Assembly: GCA_027919835.1 (NCBI GenBank)
Contig: JANVFP010000018.1
Coordinates: 620,001 to 684,000, forward strand
Length of the DNA: 64,000 bases
Direction: 5' to 3'
Origin: Lentinula raphanica
Taxonomy: Eukaryota; Basidiomycota; Agaricomycetes; Agaricales; Omphalotaceae
Shown: one piece after another, positions 1-9,461 of the stretch
Layout of the letters: each line of letters starts with the position of its first letter
Position numbering within the stretch: the stretch's first letter is position 1
Position numbers and translations under genes: made by a program
The notes under the pieces: model-generated
Seen by the model: only the letters and a program-made list of their open reading frames with translations
What the model was told of the DNA's origin: nothing
The model's database searches: none

Positions 1-1009
1 CGAGCTCGGGATAGGTGACGTCGGGTCAGGAGTAGGCGGATTCTGCGAATGAGGATCTGCATCTCTTCGTGTATGATGATCAATCTCTCTTGAGTTTGTT
101 CATGTCGAGTAACCTAAAGAAAAGCGATATTGGAAAATGACGATGAGCCTATCAATATCACGTTGAGCAATCATCAAACGACGCACATTATTCCTTTCCG
201 TTTGTGATGCATAGGTTCGAAGAGCGATGGATGATTGTAACTGTGTACATGACTCAAATTAGTTCCGTCGAAAGCTTCAGCAAGGTTTAAGTACCTGAAA
301 TTTGTCCATAGCATCTCTCAATTGACCTCGAAATTTCTGTATCTCGCGAAGGTCTGATTTGTACGAGATAAGTCTGAAAAAGAGTTTCCTCGTTTTCACG
401 CGATGATCGTTGATATTTTTCAATGTTCTGCAAGAAGACAACCCGTCAAACCAATGAACCGTACAAAGATCAAATTTAAAGTAGAATCTAGATACTGACT
501 TGAGTAATTGTTCTACGTGACTGTTCAGCGCATGGTCCGACGAAAATGAGGATTGGTCTTGGGATGTATCGGATCCAGAATTGGATGGATGGAGCTCTCT
601 ATACGTGTCCAAAACCGAAGACGCGAAATCGCATGCCGTTTTTGATAGCTCTCCCAATGCCTCCCGATTCTCCTTTGCACCCTACCTAAAATCGTCTTCA
701 ATAATCCAAGGTTCATTAAAATTAGATACGCACCTGTGCAGCTTTGAAAATACTCAATGCCACAGTAGACAAGGTTGCAAGATACGGCACTGGTGCAGAT
801 TGTGCTGCAATATTGAGAGCACTGAGGACTTGATCTGATAAGTCCCAGCACGTCGAGCGGAAGGACGGCTTGGCATAGGTACGATGTAGCTGGAAACAGC
901 TTCTGACTGCAATGCCTGCTCCCCCAGATCCAGCAGTTTCTAAAGACTTTCTCCTCTTCAAGCCAGACTTGCCAAGCTTCCCATTGAGCTTCGTAAAAAT
1001 CGCTTTCAT
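1..1009 (-). CDS. HeLo/MLKL-NTD-like helical protein, copy A (3' end beyond window)
   Basis: This gene is the paralogue of the gene at 3357-4622. The start ATG is at 1007-1009 (MKAIFTKLNGKLG). Exons read as 1009-734, 682 to about 500, about 430-296, about 239-183 and about 108 to beyond position 1. The order of matching blocks is the same in both copies: a helix ending in ILKAAQ-type sequence, then ALGELSKTACDFASSVLDTY, then TLKNINDHRVKTRKLFFRL, then FRGQLRDAMDKFQ. Both copies place introns at the same points and phases. The amphipathic helices and the closing 'DKFQLQSSIALR' resemble the N-terminal helical bundle of basidiomycete HeLo/MLKL-like proteins, which often sits in front of NACHT, kinase or amyloid-type regions. 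The family call is an inference from pattern. The C-terminal part lies outside the window, so the effector end cannot be read. Confidence 0.55.
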
Positions 1010-1939
1010 GAAATTCGACGGCAATGACCAGATTTATGGGATAGAGGGTTGAGAAACGGAATGGTAGCGGGCGTCTGTCACTGTGTGTGGTGTGCAGCTG
1101 TATAGGACAGCCATGGGCGCCACGGACGGCATAGACATCATAGGCAAGCTATCTCTCTCTGTCTGATCAGCTAATACGATGGAAAAGCCTTTCGTCCAAT
1201 CATGAATTGATAGTCGTGCATAGCCCTTGTATAGTCGGGGATTGGCCTGAGTCTTCGATCCGCGTGGATTGGCTACATAGAGTATTGGAAGGTATCACTA
1301 GAACGTCGAAGATGAAAAGGGAGGGGCCATTGGAGAATTCCTACAGCAATCCGCGAACAGTGATGATCATGAGCGTACTAAACAAATATGAATGGGCGCC
1401 AATTATGGAACGGGCGCCTGCCAAACTGTTCTCGCAGAGTTGCTCACTTCCATCATCCATGCCTTTGACCCGCCTTCACCATACCGTGAAGACTCCTCTG
1501 CTCGCTATCAGCCCCACAGACACTTCCACATGCACATGAAAGGGTTTGTACGACGAACGAATCTTGGACAAGATGGGCCAATGCCTTACTACCTCAGCCG
1601 CCTGCTTGCCATGGTTAGTAGGCGATCTATTACAGGAAAGAGAAAACGGAAACTGTTCGATGCCCAGTGTTGATGTTGATGATCAGACCTGATTATTGGA
1701 CCAGACCGCTTGATACAGATCGCCATGGGAGTCAACAAAACAATGAAAAACATTTGTTGAAAGAACAATACGTTTAAATTTGTATGTGCCGAGCCACATG
1801 TTGCATGACCTTGGCCATAGCCGGACAATCAAAAGACGCGCTCCAGTGACTTTTGGCCAAATTAGGGCTAAGTATGATGAGGTAGCGTGGTCCGAGCTTT
1901 CTCGTTGATTGAAAAGCGGACGAGTGGTGGTGGTCAACT

Positions 1940-1946
1940 TATAAAA
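1940..1946 (+). promoter_or_regulatory. TATA-like element
   Basis: TATAAAA lies about 150 bases upstream of the ATG at 2093 and about 70 bases before the likely 5' UTR intron. That spacing suits a core promoter for the plus-strand gene. Confidence 0.45.
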
Positions 1947-2016
1947 CATCACCTTCGACTTGAACCAGCATCATCTACCCCCCAAAGTTATATTCCTCAA
2001 CGCTCCTGCACCCCAA

Positions 2017-2075
2017 GTAAGTTTGATTGAATCTGTCTTCGATTGAATATTGAACTTATACCTTCCCCTGAACAG
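2017..2075 (+). other. Probable 5' UTR intron of the 2093 gene
   Basis: A strong donor (GTAAGT at 2017) and an acceptor (AACAG ending at 2075) bound 59 bases just upstream of the ATG at 2093. This is the usual intron size in the window. No coding sequence precedes it, so it would be spliced from the leader. Confidence 0.5.
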
Positions 2076-2092
2076 GAGATTTCTGACATATC

Positions 2093-2986
2093 ATGGACAG
2101 CTTCAACTTGATGAACATCGACGATCATCAATTTACCATGTCGACACCAAATCGGACTCGCACAACGACTGACTATCCCACTTGCATTGCCTGCCATACT
2201 CCCCTCTACATCAGAAATCACCATCCAGTTCACTCTGGGTGGTCAGAGACTCCTCATCCCCGTGGTCTCAATCCCTCCTTCTACAACGCCGACCTCGATG
2301 AGATCACGCTCCCCACTCATCCGAGCACGGCACCCACCTCCTTCTGGCCATTTTTCTTGAGCTTGAGCACCAGCAGCTCAGAGGTAGACCCTCACCAACC
2401 CACCGACGTAGATGCCTTCCGCTCAACTTCCGTATCACCCGACGATTATCACATTCCCCAGCACAGACAACCAGAAATCCCCCGCCTCGAAGCCGTCTAC
2501 GAGCATCTCGAACCATTCCGCTCTCTCGAGAAGGAACGAGCGAGCACTCAGACTGCATTCCACATCATGCTCAACAAGTTGGAGGAAGAGGAAAACCAAC
2601 GAAAGAGGCGTAGGGAGAAGGAGGCGTACTTGCAGCAACGCCGACTAGATCTCTTGAACTCCGTTGTTAGAGAAGTCGAAGGCGGTTGTGCGCCTCAAAC
2701 TGAGAATCCCGATGAATCTTTGGACCAGTTCTTCAACTCCTTCGGCTGGAGACCAAATGAAGTCGAGCAGCCTCGTAGAGACTTGCTCGAGAGTGGCATC
2801 GCACTCCATGGGCCTCCCTCAGGTCAACCGACGACTCTGAATTCTCCTCCTCCAGACGTGATTTTTCGCTCGTACGGCACTACCAGGACGCGTTTATCAG
2901 CATCCTCGACTATGCGTCTATCCCACTGGGGGAGCTTTTCTTCGCCTGAGACGACCACTTGGCCTCCTGTGTTGTCTTCCTCATGA
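2093..2986 (+). CDS. Unrecognised 297-residue protein with CxxC pair and coiled coil
   Basis: I do not recognise this protein. It is a single uninterrupted 297-codon frame with a TATA-like element and a probable leader intron upstream, which argues that it is real. The N-terminal 60 residues hold a CIAC pair and several His residues (IRNHHPVH), a possible small metal site with too few ligands for a standard zinc finger. Residues about 140-195 are highly charged (KLEEEENQRKRRREKEAYLQ) and likely form a coiled coil. The C-terminal third is Ser/Thr/Pro rich and looks disordered. It sits between the two HeLo-like paralogues on the opposite strand; no functional link can be read from the sequence. 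Confidence 0.6.
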   Translation: MDSFNLMNIDDHQFTMSTPNRTRTTTDYPTCIACHTPLYIRNHHPVHSGWSETPHPRGLNPSFYNADLDEITLPTHPSTAPTSFWPFFLSLSTSSSEVDPHQPTDVDAFRSTSVSPDDYHIPQHRQPEIPRLEAVYEHLEPFRSLEKERASTQTAFHIMLNKLEEEENQRKRRREKEAYLQQRRLDLLNSVVREVEGGCAPQTENPDESLDQFFNSFGWRPNEVEQPRRDLLESGIALHGPPSGQPTTLNSPPPDVIFRSYGTTRTRLSASSTMRLSHWGSFSSPETTTWPPVLSSS

Positions 2987-3356
2987 TGAATCAGATTGGT
3001 ATATTTAGGCAGCATGATGAACGGGAATAGGCAACATGTCAGCCTCGACACCCAATAGATGCGGTTCTTTCAACAGGTACAGACAATGGACATAGTGATC
3101 CATACACTGTATTTAGGTCACGAACGCAGCCAGAAAATGTATCAGTATGAAACGTATGAAATCTAACTAAACCTGACAATTATGGTGAATGAACAAAAAC
3201 AAAAAAAAATAATCGACATCTGGTTGCTCATCATGATCAGCCTGCTTGTGTGATTCTCAAGTCCTGAAATTACATTGTTAGTCGATGGCTATAGACAAAA
3301 CTGATAAACGCACTAGATCAATGATATCTACTTCGCCCGTTTGGAGCATACCTCGT
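2987..3356. other. Convergent intergenic region
   Basis: This is the 3' flank shared by the plus-strand 2093 gene and the minus-strand 3357 gene. It is AT-rich, with an A-rich run near 3197-3210. I see no gene in it. Confidence 0.6.
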
Positions 3357-4622
3357 CTAACGTGAATCATCATAGTACTGATCGTCCTGAAATACAGGTT
3401 GTTGCCTTTCAAGATTGACGTTCTGCCCACGGACTGTATACGTGTTCCCGTAATTCCTTCTGACCGACTTGTTTACGATCGAGTTGACAGTATAATCTCC
3501 GACAATGTTCTGTACGATAGTGTTTCCTTGGTATGAATGATGTGGGGACACGGATGCTTCGAAGTCGAGATCAAAGGGGACAGGGGTTTCCGAGTCCACA
3601 CTAGTGTTCAAGCTGGCAGCTGAACTGATATTTACGTAGGGAGGTGTATGCGACTCAGATGAGATTGGTGTCGTCGAGTTGAAAGTGGGAGAGTTCGGTA
3701 GAGGGCCCCTGGTATTGTCGCTTTGCGGGCCTTCCTGTATATCTCCAACACGTTGCCTAGCCTGAAAACAGTCAACGTTACATGTTTCAATGGGTTCAAA
3801 TCACTTACAGCATCATCTACCATTCGTGATGCAGAGCTTCGAACATGAAGGGCCATGAGAGAGCGGATCTGGAGGTGCAGCTAAGTAGCTCATATGAGAC
3901 TTATCAAGAACATCAGCGAAGGTATGAAATCAGAACCTCATCCATAGACTTTCTCAACTGATCTTGGAAACCCAGTATCACGGGAAGGTCTGATCTGCAT
4001 GGCACGATTCTTCGTATGAACGTCCTAGAGTTCACGTTTCTGACCCAGGTGTTGATATTCCGCAGTGTTCTGCAAAAGATATCAGAGTAATGAACTGTCC
4101 AAGAAGAAGGACCTGCGACAACTGACTCGAATGATTGTTCTATGTGAGCGCCCAAGGTAGGATTCGACGAAATGGACGGGGATTCATGTTGGGCAGTATG
4201 AGAGTCGGGATGCGGTTCTTCGAATATGTTCAGAACCAACGACACCAAGTTGCATGCCAACGTCGCCAGCTCTCCTAATACCTTCTGGTTTTTCTTCGCC
4301 TTCTGTGTGGGATCATCTTCAGTAATTCGAATTTTCCGCAAATGTGGCTACGCACCTGCACAGCATTCAATATGTTCAACGCCACACCAGACAGACCTCC
4401 AGGATACGACGAGGTAGATTGTGCCAGTGCATTATTGAGAGTACGCAAGACATCCTCTGGTAAATCCGACCATGTTGGGGGGAATGACACCGACTCCGTC
4501 TTGCTAGAGGGACGGAAGAGTTGGAAACGACTTTTTTCTTCTCCGCCCGCTCCTGTAGTTCCAGCATTTCGCACGAAGCTCCTGCTGTTGGAACCGTATT
4601 GCCAGAACTTCATTCTTGACAT
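3357..4622 (-). CDS. HeLo/MLKL-NTD-like helical protein, copy B, complete, with repetitive C-terminal motif
   Basis: Five exons (4622-4356, 4302-4127, 4069-3937, 3880-3809, 3761-3357) join in frame to 350 residues. An alternative start Met lies three codons inside. Residues about 60-210 form the helical region shared with copy A: GLSGVALNILNAVQ, KVLGELATLACNLVSLVLNI, TLRNINTWVRNVNSRTFIRR, FQDQLRKSMDE. This resembles the N-terminal bundle of fungal HeLo/MLKL-type cell-death adaptors. A Ser/Pro-rich linker follows. The last 55 residues hold an Asn/Gly/Thr-rich stretch, IVGDYTVNSIVNKSV then RNYGNTYTVRGQNVN, in which a G-[DN]-[TY]-[TV] unit appears twice about 18 residues apart. That layout (helical bundle, linker, short beta-prone C-terminal repeat) recalls prion-like signalling proteins, but the resemblance is inferred and the motif matches no named one that I can confirm. 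Confidence 0.6.
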
Positions 4623-5416
4623 GCGCTCACGTTTTGATGATGATGGTTTGAGAACTAGTAAAGGCGCAAGTTCAAAAAAAAAAAAGCCCTTTTATAACTA
4701 CGAAACTCCTTTCGGGCATGTGACAGTCAGTAAGATTTGTCGTTACTGAGAACGATTAAGACAGGCATCAACGTAACTCCTGATGAGAGTGAGATTGCCT
4801 TAGGTTTGTGTGCGCGCGGGTAGACAGAGAGTACGAAACGTGCACGTCCTAGGATTGCAACAAGTTGTAAGGAGCTACACACAGGGTAATTAGGATGGTG
4901 GCTATATGATATATTCAGAAGAATCATATTAAGTATGAAGTCGAACGGACAAACTCTCTAGACGTCTCCAAGAGCGAGAAGAGGAGGAGGTAGATTCTTC
5001 AACGAGAAGAATTCATTGGTCGAGAATCGAAGCTGTCTTTGCAACTTGAACAGTTCAAGGAACACCGTCGGTTAGGCATCCGTCTTTGACTATTCGATCT
5101 TCTCGAAAATGTCTTCCGGCCTAACACCTGGTCGTATTATCAGTTCATTTTTTGGGTCTTGCTGAGTTCTATATCATACAGATTAGTCGTCGAAAAATAC
5201 CTCTCTGTGTATTAAGCATCGCACGTACCTCTCACAAGGAAAAAGATCATGAGTCGTTTTTGTGTCCTAAGATTAGCGTCCGAGATATGAGATAGTTAAG
5301 ATTGAGTGTAGAATGACTGGTTGCCAGATAAGTTCATGTTATCCACGAAGGTCAGCTTGAGCGACACATCAAAACATGAAAAGGGCAGGAGCAATGTGAT
5401 AGAGCATTTGGTACAA

Positions 5417-5453
<37 letters not shown>

Positions 5454-5479
5454 TGATGATGAAGCGATTTCAGGTTCTT
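4623..5479. other. Intergenic region with long G run
   Basis: This stretch runs from upstream of the copy B gene to the 3' end of the LARP7-like gene. The open frames here are short and unconvincing; the one that reads through the G run encodes polyglycine only because of the run. The 32-base homopolymer is listed separately. Confidence 0.6.
5421..5452. repeat. 32-base poly(G) (poly(C) on minus strand)
   Basis: An uninterrupted run of 32 G on the plus strand begins at 5421 and is followed by ATGATGATGA. It ends 27 bases short of the LARP7-like stop codon (5480-5482 on the minus strand). It would therefore be a C run in that gene's 3' UTR if transcription passes it. Such runs slip in replication and in sequencing, so the exact length is uncertain. 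Confidence 0.9.
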
Positions 5480-7936
5480 TTATATTTTCCTTCGTCGTTT
5501 TCTGGCATCGGCGCCACCTGCTTCGTCCAACAATTGACCATTGTCAATGTCACTGTCATCTTTATTGATGGTCGTACAACCACGATCCCGCTTTTTCAAT
5601 TTCTTGTATGTTGGTTCTGATAACGCCTCCAGCGAATGATCATTCAAAGCAGATGCAAACGGAGTCTCATGGGCACAGTTCGCCTTCCGGGCAGCTTCTT
5701 GTCGAACCTTCAATGGAACTTTTTCCCAGTAAAATTTTTCCCGAGTTCCCTGAACAAGTTCAGCAGCTACGTATCGTGGGGATGAGGCGGCGTCACTATC
5801 ACTTCTATCAGTGGTGATACCTCCACCATCATCTAGCGGCGTTTCCTGTATCACAGGGTTCTCCTTGAGACGTTCGACGAGGGCAAGCGCATTCGAAGAT
5901 GAAGCGAGTCGGAGATGACAACAGTCTGTTCCTTTGGTGTAGTCGACGTAATCGATAGCAGACCGTATGTCGAAATCTCTGCTATTGTCGGTGTCGCCAC
6001 TCTTGCTCCTCCGTGAGAGTATGTTAGCGAAGAACGCACGAAGAGTCGTCTTGTTGGTCTCAGGATGGATGTTCCGGATGAAGACCAGACAGTTGGAAGG
6101 ATACGGCAATGTGTGCGAAGAGAACTGAGTTGAAGAGGCAGACGTGGGATGAAGGACTGGAGTGTTTGGCTTTGCCAGAGAAGCAGAATAGGAGAAACCA
6201 GCGGAGGTGACCGGCGGTTCTGAACGAGACGAAGTAGCATTCGAAATACTCAGGGCTTTGCGTACGGCTTCCTGCCTGACCTTCATCGGCACTGTCTCCC
6301 AATAGATCTCTTCCTTCTTTCCTTGAACAACTTCCACCTCTATATGCTTCGATGCACCAGCTTTCTCTGTGCCGATGGTAAGATCGACACCGTTATCATC
6401 CAATGGCATGTCTTGCACGATATGACGCCTCAAAAAGTGCTTCTGCAGCGCAGAAGCGTGTGATGGAGAGGAAAAGCGAACATGACATGTGTCCATTCCC
6501 TTTGTGTAATCGACGTAGTCGATATTTTGATCTTGTGGTTGGCCACCCTTCTGAAGTCCTCCACTGGCCAAAGCCTTACTGAACAGCGAACGAAGGGTAG
6601 TTTTGTTGGTTTCCGGATGAACGTTGCGAACGAATACGAGACAATTTTGAGGGTAGGAGAAGGAGGAGGATAACTGTGATGAAGGGAGGGCAGAAGATGA
6701 CGACGTCAATTTCGAAGCAACCTTGCTTTCTTTCAAATAGAATTCTTCGTCACCGAGCTCATCCTCCATCTGAGAAACCAGTTTTTCTTTCTTTCTGTCC
6801 TGCTCTGCTAAGACTTGTTCTCTCAGTTGTCGTTGCCAAGCAAGATACTCCTCCTTCAGCTGGTCCCATCGCATTTTGGGAAGGGCACGAAAACCATGCT
6901 TCCGAGCCTCCGAAACGGCTAGCTCTGCGTTTGACGGTGCATCTGACGCGCTAGCAAACGAAGAATTTGTTTCTACTCCTGCCTTCGACTGTGGACGTTT
7001 CCAGTCCCACGTCGTACAGAACCGGTCGACATCTTCCAAAGTCGAAAAGACGACAAACGCAAACCCTTTGCATTTCGATCTCGAACTCGACCTTGGAGAT
7101 TGAGGATCAGATGGGTCGATCTCAAGGTCAAGATGGTGTGGGGGAAAGGAGATACTCTGGATCTTGAAGGAGTCTGATGAAGAACTGAGATTCCGTATGA
7201 GATGAAAGATACCATGCGTGGTTCGATGATGCAAAGGAATGTTTTCCTACAGGAGTGCGGTGAGATTGGACTGATCCATGCATCTAGGAGTATCACCTAC
7301 GATGTAGACAGTCCGTTTTGCCCAGTAGTCTCTCGTGTACGTGACTTCTACGCCTTCCAACATCCTTGTTCTCGGCCGAATTTCGTACATCCCTTCATCC
7401 GTATTCGTCGACGATGGACCAAAATTGGACCATGTCGGTCCTGAAAGCAACATCCTGACTTCGACGTGATTTTCTGCATGTTTCCGGAGAGCCTTTACTA
7501 TCACAGTTTCAGACAATGATTGCAGCTGTGACTCTGGGACAAGTGGTGAATGCTTCAGGATATAACTGAGGGGAACGACTAATCAATGAGGTTGACTATG
7601 CTCATACAGAGGAGGCGTAAAGCGAGACGTACATCCGTTTTCATCTTCTGTAGTCTGTTCGATCCGTCTTCGCATATCCCCGTTGGCCCATAGTGCATAT
7701 TCTGTCAAAGACAGCGCGAGTAAGGTCGAGATTTCTTCTACAAGCACTGATCCTTCGTCCGTATGTGACGTCAAAGACGCGGTGGTACTGGGTATAGGAG
7801 GAGTGTGAGGAAAGGTATTTGTCGCGACTCCTTTCCCTTTTGAATCCACAAAAATTGAATTTCGTGCTGCTGAGTTCGAGACCTGGTTTTTTTGCGTTTT
7901 CTTACCGACGTTGCGGGGAACGAAGGCAAACGACAT
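5480..7936 (-). CDS. LARP7-type La-related protein with tandem xRRM domains
   Basis: Three exons (7936-7633, 7578-7301, 7246-5480) join in frame to 782 residues. The La motif is near residues 45-150 (EEISTLLALSLTEYALWANG, then across the first intron GFVPLSYILKHSPLV). RRM1 follows (DYWAKRTVYIENIPL; CKGFAFVVF). A charged helix (about residues 320-370) precedes two copies of the C-terminal xRRM (RRM_3) of LARP7, Pof8 and p65. Copy 1 is near residues 395-528 (CLVFVRNVHPETNKTTLR, YVDYTKGMDTCHVRF, IYWETVPMKVRQEAVRKA). Copy 2 is near 579-718 (CLVFIRNIHPETNKTTLR, YVDYTKGTDCCHLRL, FYWEKVPLKVRQEAARKA). Both keep the RNP3-type YVDY and the CHxR of beta 3. Known members bind the 3' end and a stem of one RNA, telomerase RNA or 7SK, and assemble it with its protein partner. 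A basic nuclear-type tail (RKRRRKI) ends the protein. Telomerase RNA is the likeliest client in a fungus; this is inference. Confidence 0.9.
5677..6094 (-). repeat. Second xRRM copy (C-terminal)
   Basis: This is the coding segment for the second xRRM of the LARP7-like protein. It aligns with 6247-6646 over its whole length at protein level, including VRxxHPETNKTTLR, YVDYTKG and YWExVPxKVRQEAxRKA. The DNA has diverged, so the duplication is not recent. Confidence 0.85.
6247..6646 (-). repeat. First xRRM copy
   Basis: This is the coding segment for the first xRRM, about 150 bases (roughly 50 Ser-rich residues) before the second copy in reading order. It keeps the aromatic and Asp residues of RNP3, the Arg of beta 3 and the C-terminal helix, so it looks functional rather than decayed. 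Confidence 0.85.
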
Positions 7937-8447
7937 CTACGATCAGCCACTGGCTCGTGGTTGTCCAAGCAGAGGATGTTGAACGATGAAACTAAACTTG
8001 AAACTTCGTGGAAGTTGAAGTCCAAGCTTACATACGGCTGTTCCTATTTGGAAATTGGGACCCCACCACAAGGAGCCGTGTATAATTCATTCGTCCATTC
8101 ATAGTTTCTCGCTAGTCTCCCCTAGGCAGACTCTCGCAAGACAAGCTTGCTATATTAGAGTTTCTCGCCCTATCATGAAGAGCCCTCCTCAATTCTAGTG
8201 AAGTATTATACGTAGGGCTACATAGCAAGCACGTACATAATGCAAATACCAACCATGAACATTCTACTAAATCCCATGTTGACCGAAGACATCAAGATTC
8301 AAACCTCGGATTCGAGCAAACAGAGTCCGCCGAAGGTTTTTCGGTCGACCTTGTCCATGTACTGAATACCAGTATGTACTGTGCGTCGCGATAACCGGAA
8401 ATCGGATCTATTGAGTTGTTTCTGAGTTCCTAGAGACCAAGATGAGT
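7937..8447. other. Intergenic region
   Basis: About 510 bases lie between the 5' end of the LARP7-like gene and the 3' end of RPB7, both on the minus strand. It must hold the LARP7 promoter and the RPB7 terminator. I see no open frame with family resemblance. Confidence 0.6.
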
Positions 8448-9245
8448 TTATTCAACGACGCCAAGATGCTCTTCATTTATTGTGCCGATAGCGAACTATG
8501 ATTACATGTTAACGGGACCAATATAAGCAGACCAAAGCCAGAACTCACAATTTCCGTTGCATCGACACGCGTACCGACGATTTTCAATCGTATTTTGGTG
8601 TCCTTTTCGATGATCTTGAAGCAAGATGGGTATTTGTCAGGACGCGGTAACTTACACTAAGGGCGCATGCGACCCTACCTGTTGTTCAGAAGCGAAGGAT
8701 GGTGGGTTGGAGTTTGGTTCGAATTTCATATCAGGAGGAATTAACTGAGAGCAACCACAGTGAGGTTTCGAAGACGAGACGGTCGGAGAAACTAACTTGA
8801 TGAGCGACGAAAACCGTCAATGGTCCCACGTCCGCGAAGAATCCCATCTACCAAGCGGGTATTGAGCATCACTGAAGAGGAAAACGATACTCGATATGAC
8901 GAACGCACCTTGGCCACACTGGCAACCACACCATCCACAACCTCGCCTTTAAACGGCTTGAACACAATCGCTCTATACCTCGTTATAAACTCGGCCTGCC
9001 CGGTCCCACTGATGACCATTCCCTTCCCAATATCCAAGATAGAAACAACAGCGATGATATAGCCGAACTTTCCAGAACATGTGCCTTCAACATCCGAGTA
9101 AAGTTTGGATTCGAGGAAATTCAGCATGCGGGGGCCGAAATAGGACGGGTGGAGCAGGATAGGGTGTGTCAATTCTTTCTGGAAAGTTTTCAGCAAGGAT
9201 TCATGCAAATCGTGCCCAAAAGAGAAAACTTACGATGAAGAACAT
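8448..9245 (-). CDS. RPB7: RNA polymerase II subunit RPB7
   Basis: Six exons join to 170 residues against 171 in yeast. Exon 1 is the four codons MFFI (9245-9234); exons 2-4 are 9178-8909, 8847-8797 and 8744-8679; two short 3' exons follow and the last ends at 8448. The N-terminal domain is nearly invariant: LHPSYFGPRMLNFLESKLYS, EGTCSGKFGYIIAV, GTGQAEFITRYRAIVFKPFK. The S1/OB part reads MGFFADVGPLTVFVAHQ, LIPPDMKFEPNSNPPSFASE, IIEKDTKIRLKIVGTR and FAIGTINEEHLGVVE. RPB7 pairs with RPB4 to form the stalk of RNA polymerase II, which binds emerging RNA and supports initiation. The tiny first exon is easily missed by gene finders. Confidence 0.96.
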
Positions 9246-9461
9246 GGTGGGTAGAGTGAGAGTACCATCGAGCGCCTGTTCAATAAACTTTCACTCAATT
9301 ACTTTAGACGCTCAAGCTAGCGCTTGTGTACATTGCGCATTGCGCATTGTGCTCAGATTGTGCTCGAGTCAACAAAGTTCCTTCCACTTATAGTCTTACT
9401 ATGATAGCGTTGCTTCATCCAGATGACTGTATATAGGTGCTATATAGATACATGTAGCTGC

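Larger units (their letters stand above)
1010..2092. other. Intergenic region with promoter of the 2093 gene
   Basis: About 1.1 kb lies between divergent genes. Open frames here are short, overlap each other and show no family resemblance, so I call no gene. The right end holds a TATA-like element and a 5' UTR intron, listed separately. Confidence 0.6.

Noticed and set aside
5321..5620. 99-codon frame containing a run of Gly
   Set aside because: The Gly run is just the homopolymer read in one frame, and the frame overlaps the LARP7-type gene's 3' end antisense.
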